Positions 10,921 through 27,242 of a stretch of 64,000 nt of DNA are shown here, piece by piece. This DNA is from Spongilla lacustris (Eukaryota > Porifera > Demospongiae > Spongillida > Spongillidae): the NCBI GenBank assembly GCA_949361645.1, contig OX442430.1, forward strand, positions 1,721,856-1,785,855. Reading direction: 5' to 3'. The notes under the pieces were generated by a model that had not been told where the DNA came from, did no database searches, and worked only from the letters and a program-made list of their open reading frames with translations. How positions within the stretch are numbered: position 1 is the stretch's first letter; every line of letters starts with the position of its first letter. A program made the translations under genes and the position numbers.

Positions 10921-12022
10921 GGCGGCGGAACCGGTCAGGCCGACCAGGCCATGGCCTGACCAATCTTGGACCAGAGCTCATTAAATATTCATATGATCAT
11001 TAATCGTTTATAAACCAATATTCGTAATTCAATATTCACTATGCATACGTAATGGAGGTGTCCTATTGTGTTCGGTAAATAGTATGGCAGGCTCGCCGCT
11101 ATGAGGCGTGCGATGTACCCTCACTACCAAAAGCCTGTGTTATTGTGTCTTTGTTTCTGTATTTGGTATTACTAAGTGCAAGTACGTGATGCACTATTGA
11201 TAGTATATTCTACGCGTAAGTTTATTACATGCAATTTTTAGCTTGGATTTAGCATTGCAATATAGTAGTGTACGAGTAATATTCACAGAATATCTGACAG
11301 TATGGCAGCTAGCAGCGACTGTCGATGTGTCGAAGGTTTCATCATCTGCCTATAAAATATGTCTTTCTGAAGCGTTCTCTTGGTACGAAGAGCTAGCAGA
11401 TCATGCCAGTACGCATGGTTCAATTCCTGCATGGCCATGGCTGCATTACAATGAAGGTTAGGATATCCCATATCGATGCTGCGTGCATCTATTGTGCTCT
11501 GTTGTCAGAATGAAAGTCGAAGCGATATATAACTGCAAAATGAGATCCATCATTTGTAAGCTATATCCTAAAGTTTCTAGATATCAGTAGACTCAGTACC
11601 ACTGATTTAATTAATGCCATTCTATTTCAGACCTCTATAGAGGTTTTTGCAACTGGCCTGGAAGGATGCATGTTACCAATTCGTGTCTATTCCACAAGGA
11701 TAGTGGTTATGCCGGCGCGACTACAAATTCTTCAAGTGAGCGATCCTTCAATTCTGCGCGATGCATCGAGTTAAATTGTACCTACGATTCAAAATGACAC
11801 AGGATCGGCTGAATCATTTCATGATCATGATTTCACTGACATCGCAAAGGGGTTAGCTAGTGCGGAAGGATGCGGACAACGAACATTGTCACTTCAATTG
11901 ATTTATCATCGTGTCCATGTATAATTTGAATGTATTAAAATGTGTGGTGTGGGCGTGGCATGCTGGGTGTGGCATGCATTAATTATTAATGGCCTGACCA
12001 ATCAAAATAACCTTCCGCCGCC
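10921..12022. mobile_element. 1.1-kb DNA transposon-like element with GGCGGCGGAA ends
   Basis: GGCGGCGGAA at 10921-10930 is matched by its inverse TTCCGCCGCC at 12013-12022. Just inside each end is GGCCTGACCAATC, on the plus strand at both sides. The left part shares CTCATTAAATATTCAT with the composite repeat at 8975-10765, so the families may be related. No clear target duplication or transposase was found. The short frames at 11243-11471 are not recognisable. Confidence 0.5.
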
Positions 12023-14640
12023 TATGTAGTTTGCGGCTGGACACTAGGTTACAATTAGAACAATACCGTAAATGGTTTTGGAACTATAATCCACACCTCA
12101 TTATCAATGGTACATTTTGAGCGAGCCATATCCATACTTCATATGAACAGATATGTGCAAAACATGGTTCTTTGATCTTGACGTTCATCGTAGGTAAGTA
12201 TATCGCATATGCGCAAGCGCCTTGTTGCGTTTCCTTTAAATGCGCATCCTACTTTTACACCATAATGATTGCCGTAGGGAAGGGGGTAAGTTCAAGCCTA
12301 TGAGGCGGACGCCAGGCAAATTCCCAAGAAAGTCAGGACGTAGCATCATCGAAAAGAAGCATCACAATAGGCAAACACATTGTTTAGAAAGTGTCACATT
12401 TTTTCTTTCAGCACACATTGTCAAATCACGAATGTGTTTTTTTTATGAATTATCGGCATAGTTTGTTATTCAATCCGGTCACAGTAGTTGAATCGATCCG
12501 CACAACTATAAGGTCCAGCAACGCTGCAGAGTGTGCAGAAGCCTTTTGGTGGCTACAGGAAAGAGAAAAAGGCCATCATATAAGTGTACAGAATTTTCTG
12601 AACGTGTGAATAGCGTCTTAAGCATTGCCTTTACCAAGATCCACCCCTCTATTGTTGTGAAATTGTACAAACGGGTGGTGAGCAGAGCTACACCACTGAT
12701 ATTACAGCTCCACAAATGTATATCAATGGAAGACACATGATGAAAGCTTACATGCACATATAGCCTACCCAGATATCAGCCCAAGAGAGGTGACAAGGAC
12801 ATGCAAAAGGTCTCATCAACAGTTAATAAAATAATTGCCCTCATTAAAGGGCATACCACCACATCACTCGTGTCTCATGGCTAAACAGAAACAAATTGCT
12901 AGTTGCATAGGAGGCTTTCCAGAAAGAACACTGGAAACCATCACATCTAACCATTCTAACCATAGGTCTTTCATGGCGCCATTAGATGGAATATGGAAAT
13001 AAATTGCAAATCAGAGCCACTCTTTGACACATAAGCAGTCACAGGTCAGTGACAGGTCAGTATCTCAATTGTGTATTTACACTGGTAGGATGGATACCTG
13101 GGCTTAATATGACTCATGGAATCTTCATTCATGAAGATCTTTGGGCACTTTCTGTCATAACTGTGACCCACAGCTGGTCTTTGTACCCATGGCCACAACC
13201 AGCACATCCAGCTTTTTAGCTTTCTGTACAGACTTGTCAAGGTGAATTGGCAACACCGGAGAACTGCTTATATATGTAGCTGATTGGGGAGTATAAGTCC
13301 ATCACCATAGAAATGATTAAACAGATTGAGGAGAAGGGGAAGCTACAGGATGCAATGATACAATTCCAATATCTATAAAAAAAAGTCAAAACCACCTGAG
13401 CCACTGATAAGGGCTTCAACCATCATGATGCACCCTTCATCAGACATTTAAGGCCAAACATCAACAATACTTTAGTGGTGTATTTTTAGGCAACCTCATA
13501 AGGATCTTCAAGTATAGACCTATCCTGATGCATACTAGCCATCAAATATCAACACACTTTGTACATTAATGGTTACTGTAGCACAAGAGAAGTGCCCTAC
13601 ACATATGCATCACTAGGTACACATATCACAATTTGAAGTCTATCAACAAAGCATGGAACATCACTAATCATGGCCAACCTTAGGGCATCATTCCCAGGCA
13701 TCTCAATACTAGTACCACTAAATATGCATTTCATACCACCCCATGGGCAAGGCATACCCGTTCAGGGTTTGGCCTTCTCGGAGAGCAAAGATCTGAGTCC
13801 AACCACGCCAGGTTTTAATAACTTGCAGTGGTCTGCTCAATGCAGCACAGTATGCGAAAGCGAAGCCACCTCACGAGTAAAACCTTTAATTGCACAAAAC
13901 CACATGCAGGCGTACGTGTATACGCCATATGCACACTCAACTTTAGACGCATCTACCACCGCCAAGAAAAAATGTGATACTAGTTCCTTACCATACGCTG
14001 TAAGTACCTTCTGTCTTCTTTGGTTTTCCACTTTTAGTTTGGCCATAGAATTTTTCCTTCAGGGAGAAAAAGCGCTTCAAAGTGAGATGGGATTATGTCC
14101 GTCGAAAGTAGGCCGCTTTTCGCGAGCCATACCACATTTTGGAAACATTTATTCCTGCGCCATGTGATTTGGGCAATAAATAGAACAATAGTGGTACAGT
14201 CCTTGTATGGCTTTTAAATGGCAACAGGACGTGTCGTGTTAACAAGCAGTCTCATGTTTCAAAGGTCGGTGGTTGTCAAGGCTCGTTGCTAGGTCATTAC
14301 GTGATCATTTCAAATTTCGGGAAACGAGGCTACTGTCCACGATTTAAATGGCCGCAAACTACTGTGAAAAATAACATGATGGAACAGTATACAAGGCATT
14401 GTATTCCTTCAGGTACTTTTATGGTACATGTATCACACTTTCAAACAATCAAAATAATGTCAAACACCTCAGGATCTTTGCTGAAGCAAGTCCTGATACC
14501 ATTCCTGATTGCTGTATCGAACAAGACCTGCATAAAGAAGGAACAGGATAACCTTTTTACTGGTGCAAATATGTATGAAGAACTTATCTCCAGTCTATCA
14601 ACTGAGAATGATTTAGTTCTGTCCTGTGGAAAAGAAAAAA
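12023..14640. other. Intergenic region, no supported gene
   Basis: Several open frames of 60-165 codons occur (for example 13670-14167 plus, 13837-14046 minus, 14286-14684 plus), but none has a known domain. The minus frame starting at 14046 (MAKLKVENQRRQK before a GTACTT donor) could be a first exon, yet no second exon was identified. The stretch 14200-14330 resembles 5730-5850. Confidence 0.4.
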
Positions 14641-14668
14641 GTGAGTTATACTTACAGGCACTCAATAT

Positions 14669-14935
14669 GTATCAGCTTTGGTAGACTTGAAATTTCTACG
14701 CATCCAAAAGTAAAAGTTTATCAGCTTTGGTAGACTTGAAATTTCTAAGCATCCAAAGTGAGGTATAAAACAGCTTTGGTACACTTGAAATTTCTAAACA
14801 GCAAAAGTATATCAGCCTTTTGGTAGACTAGAAATTTCTATGCATTCAAAAGTGAGGTATATCAGCTTTGGTAGACTTAAAATTTCTATGCTTCCAAAAG
14901 TGAGGTATATCAGCCTTTGGTAGACTTGAAATTTC
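14669..14935. repeat. About 45-55-bp tandem repeat, six units
   Basis: Units contain ATCAGCTTTGGTAGACTTGA, then AATTTCTA, a short CATCCAAAAG stretch and GAGGTAT. They recur with small deletions. The adjoining stretch 14940-15800 carries no supported gene. Confidence 0.85.
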
Positions 14936-15624
14936 AAGTGTACGAAGCTTATTGTATAAATGCTAAAGATGCATACCTTGCATAGAACTTTTAATATACT
15001 TATTGCATGCATAATCATGCACCCTGATTTTCCATTTGCATTCAGTCATTCCTATAGTTGCCATGAAAAAGTTAGTTAGCCAGCAAAGATGGAGAAGAAA
15101 GAAATGATGATGAAGAAGAACGAGAACAACGTGAACCCAGTGAAGAATATGGATTGTTGCATTGATTATGAGCACTAGGGTGTATTACATATATTCTGTT
15201 GTATTGTACAATTATTATATATTATATATCAGGCTTTATATCATTCCAAACTTTTACAGTGGATATTGTCAGCTTTCTATGTATGCATAGTATTTCCAAA
15301 CAAAACAATTGAAAATAAATTGCAATCCAATAATATGGTTTGATGGAAATGGTTTATCAACTGCTATTTGTCAATGGTTTAAGCCGCGTTGAAAATATGT
15401 CACAGAAATAGTCATTTTGTGCAACAGAAAATTTCAAATTGGAATTTACACACTGAAATTTGAAGGAGTTGCTACACTAAAAACATGTTTTCAGAGCAAA
15501 GCATCTGAAGAGAGAGGTTAATTAGGCAAAGTATTCTTCCATGCAGCCAAACTTAGAGGGGGACATTTTACACAAATTGGTAAATAGCTTATTTAGAGGC
15601 TTTTAAATTTAGCTATACAAACGA

Positions 15625-15795
15625 AAATTGAGGGGGGGAGGGGGGGACCAAATTTTTCAAGGGGGACCTTATATTTCAGCTGGAACAAAAAGGGGGGACC
15701 AAATTTTTCAAACGGGGACCAATATATTGGTCCCCCCAGGCCATTTTTTTCTGAAATATTTGGTCCGGGGGTCTTTTTTGAGGGGGACCAATTGT
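15625..15795. repeat. Inverted and direct GGGGGACC repeats
   Basis: GGGGGGACCAAATTTTTCAA occurs twice in direct orientation. The inverse TTGGTCCCCCC and a further GGGGGACCAATTG follow. The arrangement can fold back on itself and may be a small foldback element. It lies directly outside the left edge of collagen block 1 and has no counterpart at block 2. Confidence 0.65.
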
Positions 15796-16451
15796 TACAT
15801 GACAGTACGCATTTATTTGGCAGTATAGTTATGACCATCATACTGATGATATTGTACATAACAAAATAACCATAATTTATTAATTATATTGACTGGATTA
15901 GTGGTCCGACTAATGGATTCGCCCACTTTAAGCCTGCAGCTGTCAGCTCTAAAGAAGTTTGACTACTCATTAAGTTCAATATAAATATGCCCTAGAGCAG
16001 TTGTGTCACCACAACTCAGTTACATCTAAAGCTCAAATGCAAGCTTTCAACTATAACTACATGCATGTATGAATGCATCACAAATAATCCCAATTCAAAT
16101 TCACTGTACGGTAGTTATTTCAATGTAGCACCACTTTGGGGAAATTTGTTCATCTCTGTAGCCAACAGTACAAGCATGTTTATTACGTATTGATAGGATT
16201 AGTGCAGCATCCATTTGCCCACTTAAGGTTGTCAGGTTGACTAGTATTCACTCCACTTCACTTCAATAAAATAATCTCTGTAGCATTCAAGTGCCACCAC
16301 AACTCATCAAGTAGCATAAAAGCAAGGGCAGTTTGGCTTGCCATCACCAGAGAGTGTTTAATTCAAATTTGCTTTGCCACTGCATATAATTTCAAACCAA
16401 TTTTTATAAATAACCAATGCACATTATCATGAAATGATGAAATGTTAGAGT

Positions 16452-18165
16452 TCACATGGAGCAGACCACACAAGATACAACATCCTGAGTTGCATAGGAG
16501 TAGGCATTCAGTGCACCCTTTGCAATAACAGCAAGATTATTGCAGGGACTCTGGCTCAGCTTAGAACCATAATTGGTGTCAACACATATGTTCTCTCCAG
16601 GCCATTTTGGATTGGTTGCCTCATAACCTACATACTCTGCATACCATCCATATGGACAGACAGTGTTATCAGGGAAGGTAAAAACTGTGGATCGACCACT
16701 AGCCAAGCAGGCAACACAAGGAACAGCGTTTCCATTAGCATCAGTGACATCCTCCAAATTCAAAAGAGGGCTCTGTGTCTGTGGTGGGTAAGAATTGTGA
16801 GCATCAGGGAGGCACAGGTAGTCTCCATCAGCATCTTTGGCATTGTTGCTCACGACGATGTGACCAGAGTACACATTGCTTTCACCAGCAGGGCACACAT
16901 TGTTACCCCAGCGATAGTAGAATACAGCTCCTAAAAAGAAAAGTACATAAACAGATTATTGGCTGAAGACAAATGGATTAGAATAAATCATACCATTGGA
17001 TCCAGGAGCTCCCTGAGGTCCCTGTGGGCCAGTGTTTCCCTTTGGTCCTTGTGGTCCCTGTGGCCCAGCTGGACCAGTAGGGCCAGCAGGACCAGCTGGT
17101 CCAGCAGGACCTGCAGGGCCCTGTGCTCCATCCTTTCCTAATAATATATAGATGGTTGATCATATTTACATGCATGTACAGAGGGGTTTTTAAATGCACA
17201 CCTGGTGCTCCAGGACTTCCAGCTGGTCCTTGGTCTCCCTTGTCTCCCTTAGCACCATCCTGACCATTCTTTCCTGGAGCTCCAGTTTGACCAGGTTGTC
17301 CTGGCTGGCCTGCATCACCCTTTGGTCCTTGATCTCCCTTTGGTCCTTGGTCTCCCTTTGGTCCCTGAGGTCCCTGGAGACCCATATCTCCTTTATCACC
17401 CTTAGCACCTACAGCATTACCCATCATTTAAAATCTTGCTTTTAATGCCCACCACTGACTGCATACCATCTTGGCCAGGTGCACCAGGGGCTCCAGGCTG
17501 TCCATTATTGCCAGGTAGTCCTTGGTCTCCTTTTGGTCCCTGTGGACCAGCAGGTCCAGGTAGTCCAGGTGCACCAGGTGCTCCAGGTGCTCCCTGAGCA
17601 CCAGGTGCTCCAGGAGGACCAGCTGGGCAAGTAGGGCAGGTTGGGGGAGGAGGGTAGAAGCACTCTCCCTTTTCTCCTTTTGCTCCTAAATGATGTTGCA
17701 AATGTTGCAATAACCTCTGCATTGCAACTGAAAAAACTGACCATTATCTCCTGGGGGTCCAGCTACACCTTGTGGTCCCTTGGCCCCAGTGTCTCCTGTG
17801 TCTCCCTTAGGTCCTTGTGGACCAGGCTGTCCCTCAGGACCAGTTTGTCCTGGTTGGCCTGCAGGTCCAGGGTAACCTCTATCTCCTTTAGGTCCTAATA
17901 GTATGGTACAATAATCGCAATGCTCGTTCATACTTGAATAAAATTTACCTGGGAGACCAGGAGCACCTGGAGGGCAGTACTGCTTGCATTCAGGTGCTCC
18001 AGTTGTTGCATGATAGGGTGCCGTTGTCTGCTGGTACGGTGCCGTAGTCGCCTGCTGATAAGGAGGCGTTGTTGGCTGCTGGTACGGTGGTGCCGGATAA
18101 GCTACAGATGCTGCAGCCGCAAGTTGAATAAGGCATGCAGCCACGCCCAGTGAAATAATGACCAT
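16452..18165 (-). CDS. Short-chain (spongin/C4-like) collagen, block 1 minus-strand gene
   Basis: Six exons, read from high to low position: 18165-17949, 17894-17742, 17685-17467, 17408-17202, 17137-16994 and 16930-16452. All introns are GT-AG and phase 1, giving about 472 residues. A signal peptide (about residues 1-22, ending AAAASVA) is followed by a Pro/Tyr/Thr-rich linker with PYQQ repeats and CKQYCPPG. Gly-X-Y repeats then run through exons 2-5. They are broken early in exon 3 by a three-cysteine insert ([16 protein letters not shown]), a plausible trimer-linking site. The last exon encodes a globular C-terminal domain with nine cysteines ([16 protein letters not shown] to SCVVCSM). This layout matches sponge short-chain collagens such as C4 of freshwater sponges, whose end domain is related to type IV collagen NC1. 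Role: secreted extracellular-matrix or spongin-like collagen. It is divergently paired with the gene at 19951-21685. Confidence 0.93.
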
Positions 18166-21685
<3,520 letters not shown>

Positions 21686-22508
21686 ATACATTCTATTAAT
21701 TGGACAGCTGAGCATTAAATGTACTTGGCGTTGTAAAGTACATTATTTTTCAATCGCACAAAAAGAAAATTAAATCGTTTGATTCGCTACGGTGGGAGTT
21801 AGTACCACCATGGCAGGCGACAAAGTTACAGTAGCAGAAATAAGGACATGTTTTAACAAGACTCCTTCACCAATCAGACCATGCATACTGCATGCACAAT
21901 GCGGTTTATCCTGAATTAAAGCAGTATAAAACGATTATCATCATGATAATTAATTACATCGCTTCAATTCGTTGATGTTCCATATGCAAGTGTAAACTAA
22001 CATAAAATACAATATTCCGCGCGAAACATTTATTATGTGTGGTGTGATATGTAGATGTGACTTGTGTACTGAAGCGGTACAACTGATTAGCTCTTGGATC
22101 AAGTGGCTACCATGAGCTGGCAAGGTGGTGTGAGTAATTGGCTGTGTGGTGGGAATTAGAAAATCGCTAGATAGTTTGCGGAACTGGGCCAGGCTAGGAG
22201 GTATATTTATTTATCTTAAAGCACAGTACAGCTTCATCTTAACGCAGTCAGAACTAAAGTTTATTGCCACTGATGAAGTGCTACAATGGCTAGCATGCAG
22301 AGCATGACTGAACTGATGAATGTGAAATATAAGATTCCAGGAACGATCAAAACAATAGCGACCATATTGTTTTGGACCAAAACGTGTGCGACGACGATAA
22401 GACACACTATAATACAACCCATAACTTGGTTCCAAGTACAATGCATACTAGGATGTAGACGTGCTTCATGTTATAAATCAATTTTATTTTTCACCAGTCA
22501 TAGCACAT

Positions 22509-23504
22509 GATGCACGAATTGTGGGCCAAAATAATATCGCCACTAATGTTTTTGGGATGACGCGGCAAGGGCTCTATGTTTAAAGGCAATTCAAATTGCA
22601 GATTTAGAGGAAATAAATATCTTCCCAATCTCTATACAAAGGTGCTTCTTCATATTCTTGTGATGCATCATTAATGTAAATGCACCATGCATTTATGTTG
22701 ACATTTTGTCCTGGTGATAGTACGTTGGCAGTTTCCATTGGTTTCGTTGGAGTTAATGAGAACACTAAAACTTTTCTTATTTCAGGAGCTAGAAGATTAC
22801 CATGCTCACTCAAATCATTTTTATACTAATGAGCCCTCTGACATCAATAACTGTTATCATTCTAAATAGGCTAAACAAAGTTATATGAGCAGTTTGTTTT
22901 TATGCAAGTTTGCGCACTTGCGCATGATATATCCATGCACGACACGTACATGTACATCTAATTCAACATGAATACACAACAGTGCGGTGGGCAACATGTA
23001 ATTTTCGATCTATACGGGTGCGCGAGATATAATTATGTATGCTTTGTTTACTTTGGCAAGAGCCTCATTAGTCTGGGGACCGGACCATATATATTCTCAT
23101 ATATGGTTTGGTCCCCAGACTAGAATCTCATGGGTCGACCTGTCGCCTGTTGGATGTACATGTATTACGTTAACCCCTTGATTCATTGAGAGGAGGCTTT
23201 AATGATTCAGGTGTAAGCTCTGTGCTCCCTATATATGGTGTCAGACTTGTTGCTCAGCTCATGTCATGTCCAGTTCAAACAATGACATTGTCTGAGGTCG
23301 CAGGTTTACATATTGTGAGGTCAAACAGTTGTCTGGCACTGAGAAAAGAAGCAGCATGGAGGAGAGGAGGGTTCACCTTGTGTGCATAATATTGTGTCTG
23401 GCCTAATCACAGAGATTGCATGGGGGATTGGGTAGTCTACACATGTAGCTCCATCTATGGCCAATGCTGGTGCAGATGGGAGTAATATTCAAGAATACCA
23501 GCAT
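22509..23504. other. Intergenic region, no supported gene
   Basis: AT-rich DNA with one small hairpin element (23069-23122). The short frames at 22604-22813 and 23186-23389 have no recognisable content. Confidence 0.5.
23069..23122. mobile_element. 54-bp palindromic MITE with TAGTCTGGGGACC ends
   Basis: TAGTCTGGGGACC and its inverse GGTCCCCAGACTA enclose a near-palindromic ATATAT core. The flanks GAGCCTCAT and GAATCTCAT look like a 9-bp target duplication with two changes. The size of the duplication and the TAGTC start resemble the element at 53574-53679. A 9-bp duplication is typical of Mutator-like transposition. Confidence 0.6.
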
Positions 23505-23619
23505 GCATATGACACCTTACCCCTCGGGGTAAGGGAGAGGGGATGTCATAATAGCCAAGTTGCTAGGGACATATAAATATAATTATATACATATTTATTT
23601 ATTTACGACACAATGGAAG

Positions 23620-23750
23620 AATATCAGCATGGCACCTTTATCCTGGGGGTAGGGGGAGAGGGTGCTGCAGTGGTGTAGTTGCTAAGGTGGAGGAGTGACA
23701 GTAGGAGGGCTTGGGTTCAACCCCAGACGAGGTAATGGTTTTACCTTTTT
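23620..23750 (+). mobile_element. tRNA-derived SINE-like sequence, copy 1
   Basis: TGGTGTAGTTG at 23671-23681 fits the RNA polymerase III A box. GTTCAACCC at 23715-23723 fits the B box, 44 bp further on, the usual tRNA spacing. Upstream is CAGCATGGCACCTTTATCCT followed by GGGGGTAGGG, also seen in copy 2 at 29846-29960. A partial relative lies at 23505-23550. No complete tRNA cloverleaf is preserved, so this is a SINE-type repeat and not a tRNA gene. Confidence 0.65.
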
Positions 23751-24066
23751 GCTAACCTACTATCTATATCTATAGATTGAAAGGAAATGCTGGTGCTGGT
23801 GGTAGCATCCTTGCCATGGGTTAAAGGGTTCAGTGAATGTATAACCTCAATGTTGCTGTGAGGTCCTGTGTGTGCCACGTTTAGCAGTTAAATTCCACAT
23901 CCATCTACATCAATACAATTTACATCACTATTGACCTCATGTTCACTGATGGCTCAGAAACCTTTACATTAATATTCTGAGTCATGCAACTGATATAATT
24001 TCTTCTATGACCAATGTATGTACATGTACGAATTTCTGAGACAAAATGTATCATTTTACTTTCAAA

Positions 24067-26260
24067 CTAAATAATTGCTTTAGTCCACAATAAAAACATG
24101 CATACCCTCACAATAAGGCACCTAAACAAAACCGAGCCATCCATAAATGTCTCGTATTCACAAAGTGGGTGAGAGGCTAGCTTTGAGAAGAAATCTATAG
24201 CCTCTGTACCCCAAGCATCATTAGTATCTGCAAGCACAGGAACATGCACCCATCCCAGCACTGCACACTTTGCATCAATATTGTCATCATTATTGTCATG
24301 CTCCCCAATCGCAGCTGCACCTGCTGTCAATGCCACTTCCAATAATATTGCTTGTCCAGAGCTGTCAGTTTACCCATGCAACAATGCAATGGTATAAGGA
24401 TGTCAGCTGGACATGGTTTTCAGTGCTGTAGTTTGAGGTCAGGTTTCTGCCCGGTTTCAGACAAGCAGACCTTGATGACAAGCCTCCACCATGATATCCT
24501 TTACTTTGTTGGGACGAAAGACCACAATTAATTATGCAACACAATTAATTATACATATCAAAACATAAATTTCAATGTGCTACAAAAATATGTACACACA
24601 CCTGATGTAAAAAGTGGGAGTATGAATGGCACGACCAATGCCTTAGATTTAGAATTATTCCCATGATTGTCTAGATGAGTGACTACTTGTGAGAAATCCT
24701 TCAAAGCCTACATGCACCATACATGTACATTTCCAACTCAATTCAGCACATTTCGTGTCACTGTGAGGGTGTTTTGTTAACTGAGAAGCTCTTGCTGCAA
24801 CATGAGTAGTGGTGCTGTAATTTTTTATTAAGTGTTATTTCTAAAATCCATCATACTCAACGAGATCTATGGTCGGCTGAATCTCAACCTGGTCTGTGCC
24901 AATGCCACAGCTGTCCTTTCTAGGATAGCTCCTCCGCCATAGACCTAACTTTCACATTTAATGTGTTTATTGGCTTCCTTGTATTATCATATAATCAATT
25001 GTGCAATAATTAAAAACCTATATTTAACTCATGTTATTTCTAGTATTTATTTTCTATAGAATATAAAGCATGTACAAAACATACTACCACTAAAAACATA
25101 ATTCAAAGGAGGGGAGAGGGTTATTTAGGAAATGCAATTGCATTATGGAGCACTAAGAGGCTGTCATGAGTGCAAAGGTATTTCAGCCTCTCCCCCATGA
25201 CCTGCAAGAGGGCTGTCTTGTCATGGATGGATAAAGAAGTGGACTCCACATCCCAAAGAGGAGAATCCAAAAGTGTGGCACTCTGTGGTTCAACCACAAG
25301 GGCATTAGGCATTTGAGCAAGGATGGAGGACCTGGATGAGGGATCATTGGTAATGATTTCAGATTTTTTGTGGTTCAGTACAAGACCCAGCTCTCCAGCC
25401 TTACGTTCAATAAGAGCAACATCATGCTGAACATCTTCCAATGTGCCTCCAACAGTTAAATCATCAATGTACCCTACGCATAATTAGGACTTCAGGTGAC
25501 AAACAACATGGTGGATTGAGAGACAGAAAAGCAGAGATCCCAAAGGGTCTCTTTGCTGAACTCCTTCTGAAGGCTGGATGATTTTATCACCCCAGAAAAG
25601 GAGTAAATGGGATGAATACGCGGAGTGTATAAAAGGGAAAAGCTGGAACCAAATCTCTTACTGTCGTCAACATTTTGTCACGTTGAATTGAATTAGATGC
25701 ATTCTTGAAATCAAGCTTGACAACAACATGTTCAGTAATTAGAGTGTGGAGAAAAAGTCTGGCAGCATGAACAGCAGCTTCAGCCCCCCTTGTGGTGCCA
25801 TGGCCAAGCTGACGAGGTGCTAATAAAAGTGCCATATCATCTCTGACTCTATTTGAAGCAACTTAGGTCGCCAAACTCAATGTGCAACCAATAGCAATGC
25901 GACGAATTCCCCCATCACTTTTTATGTGAGAGCTGTCAAATTAGCACCAAAGAAAGGATGAAAAGACAGAGGTGTTTTACCTCCACGGACATGTTTCACA
26001 AATTGAGCAAGGGCAGCAAGTAAGCCACGTCCACCACCAATTGCAATTCATTCGGTGCGAAATCTGGGTTGGGGGGTGGGAGTTAGTGCTGTGGTTAGGA
26101 TGGTCTGGTGTATGTACATAAATAATTATGTTAATATCAAGCTTGTTGAATCTCACTAACTGCTGCATTTGCCAGGTTTGATGGTGATGTGCTTCCCTGC
26201 TTAGAGTGCTCACTGAAGATTTTAGTTAACACAGCAGGGTTGCAATCAAGCCCCCACCCC
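24067..26260 (-). mobile_element. Degenerate reverse-transcriptase retroelement, copy A
   Basis: On the minus strand, in order: remnants with SNLANAAVSEIQQ near 26200; FFGANLTAL near 25960; then RQLGHGTTRGAEAAVHAARL and VVKLDFKNASNSIQRDKML (motif A of the palm). Next come SEGVQQRDPLGSLLFCLSIH (motif B) and YIDDLTVGGTLEDVQHDV (motif C with DD). LGLVLNHKKSEI (thumb) ends near 25121. These pieces lie in two frames with stops, so the copy is dead. A tail part (AAAIGEH...LGWVHVPVLADT...WGTEA) sits at 24342-24067, so the middle of the protein is missing. The family is a common marine-invertebrate reverse transcriptase, probably non-LTR; subclass not assigned. Confidence 0.8.
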
Positions 26261-27242
26261 TTGACCCCCCATTAACAAGTAGCTTACATCGTCTCCTTGT
26301 CTGCCTCATTAACACCAGTCCATCCATTAGAACTATTGACTGGTTATTTAATGCCTCTGTGATGCCATCATGGCATTCAATGGGAAGGTTAGATGAGCAC
26401 CATGCTCTGATACATGTATGTAGATGTAGTCATAAGACACAATCAGCTTTTGCAGATTTATGCCTTTTTGTCTTGCCCTGAGCTAGAAAGAGGTTGTGGG
26501 CTTATCTCAGCAAAGGACAGACCACATCTGTCTGATGTGTTGGTGCCTAACTGGTCTCTGACATGTTTAACAGAATTCAACCTGAATCTGAAGGTGTGTC
26601 CAATTCAAAATTTTCATTCAGAGTGAGCTCTAGCAAGACAAATACTTGAAAAATGACATTCCCTGCACAGAGCCGAGGATGGATGTGTCCAACTGGTTTT
26701 TGAGGTACGTGTATACCAATTGGTGGTTAGGGAAAATGAGTCACAACAAACTGTGTCAAGGGTTGCAAAGAAGCTAGGCATCAGGACAAGTCAATTCTGG
26801 TACTTCCACCTGATTCGCTAGAATTCTAGAGCCTTTCTGCTAAAGAACTAGTTTAGAAGTAAAACATCAGCTGGGTGAGACTTGCTGTGATGATGAGTCA
26901 GGTTGTTGCCAAACTCAACTTGAATGCCAATGTTAGCTCATCCACAGGTCTCCACCAGGATGTCTCTAATCCTATTATGGCGGGAGACCACATCACCACC
27001 ATACTTGCAGGTAACTGCATGGTGGCCAAGGTGATCAAGTCCACTGCCTGAGCACAGTGGAGCCCTCTGAGGTATCAAGCAACCTGGAAAACAGGAATAT
27101 CCATCTTTAGCCCTAAGTTCTCAGAGAGCATGGCAGAAAGCCAGGATGCAGATGGGGAGAAGTAATGGACACAAAATGTGCCTTGTCTGTGACAGAAGAT
27201 TAAACATGCTCATGTCAGGAGAGAGCAGCGGTCAATGAAAGA

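Noticed and set aside
23671..23723. A functional tRNA gene
   Set aside because: A and B boxes are present, but no acceptor stem or cloverleaf can be formed and the sequence recurs with drift, as expected of a SINE.
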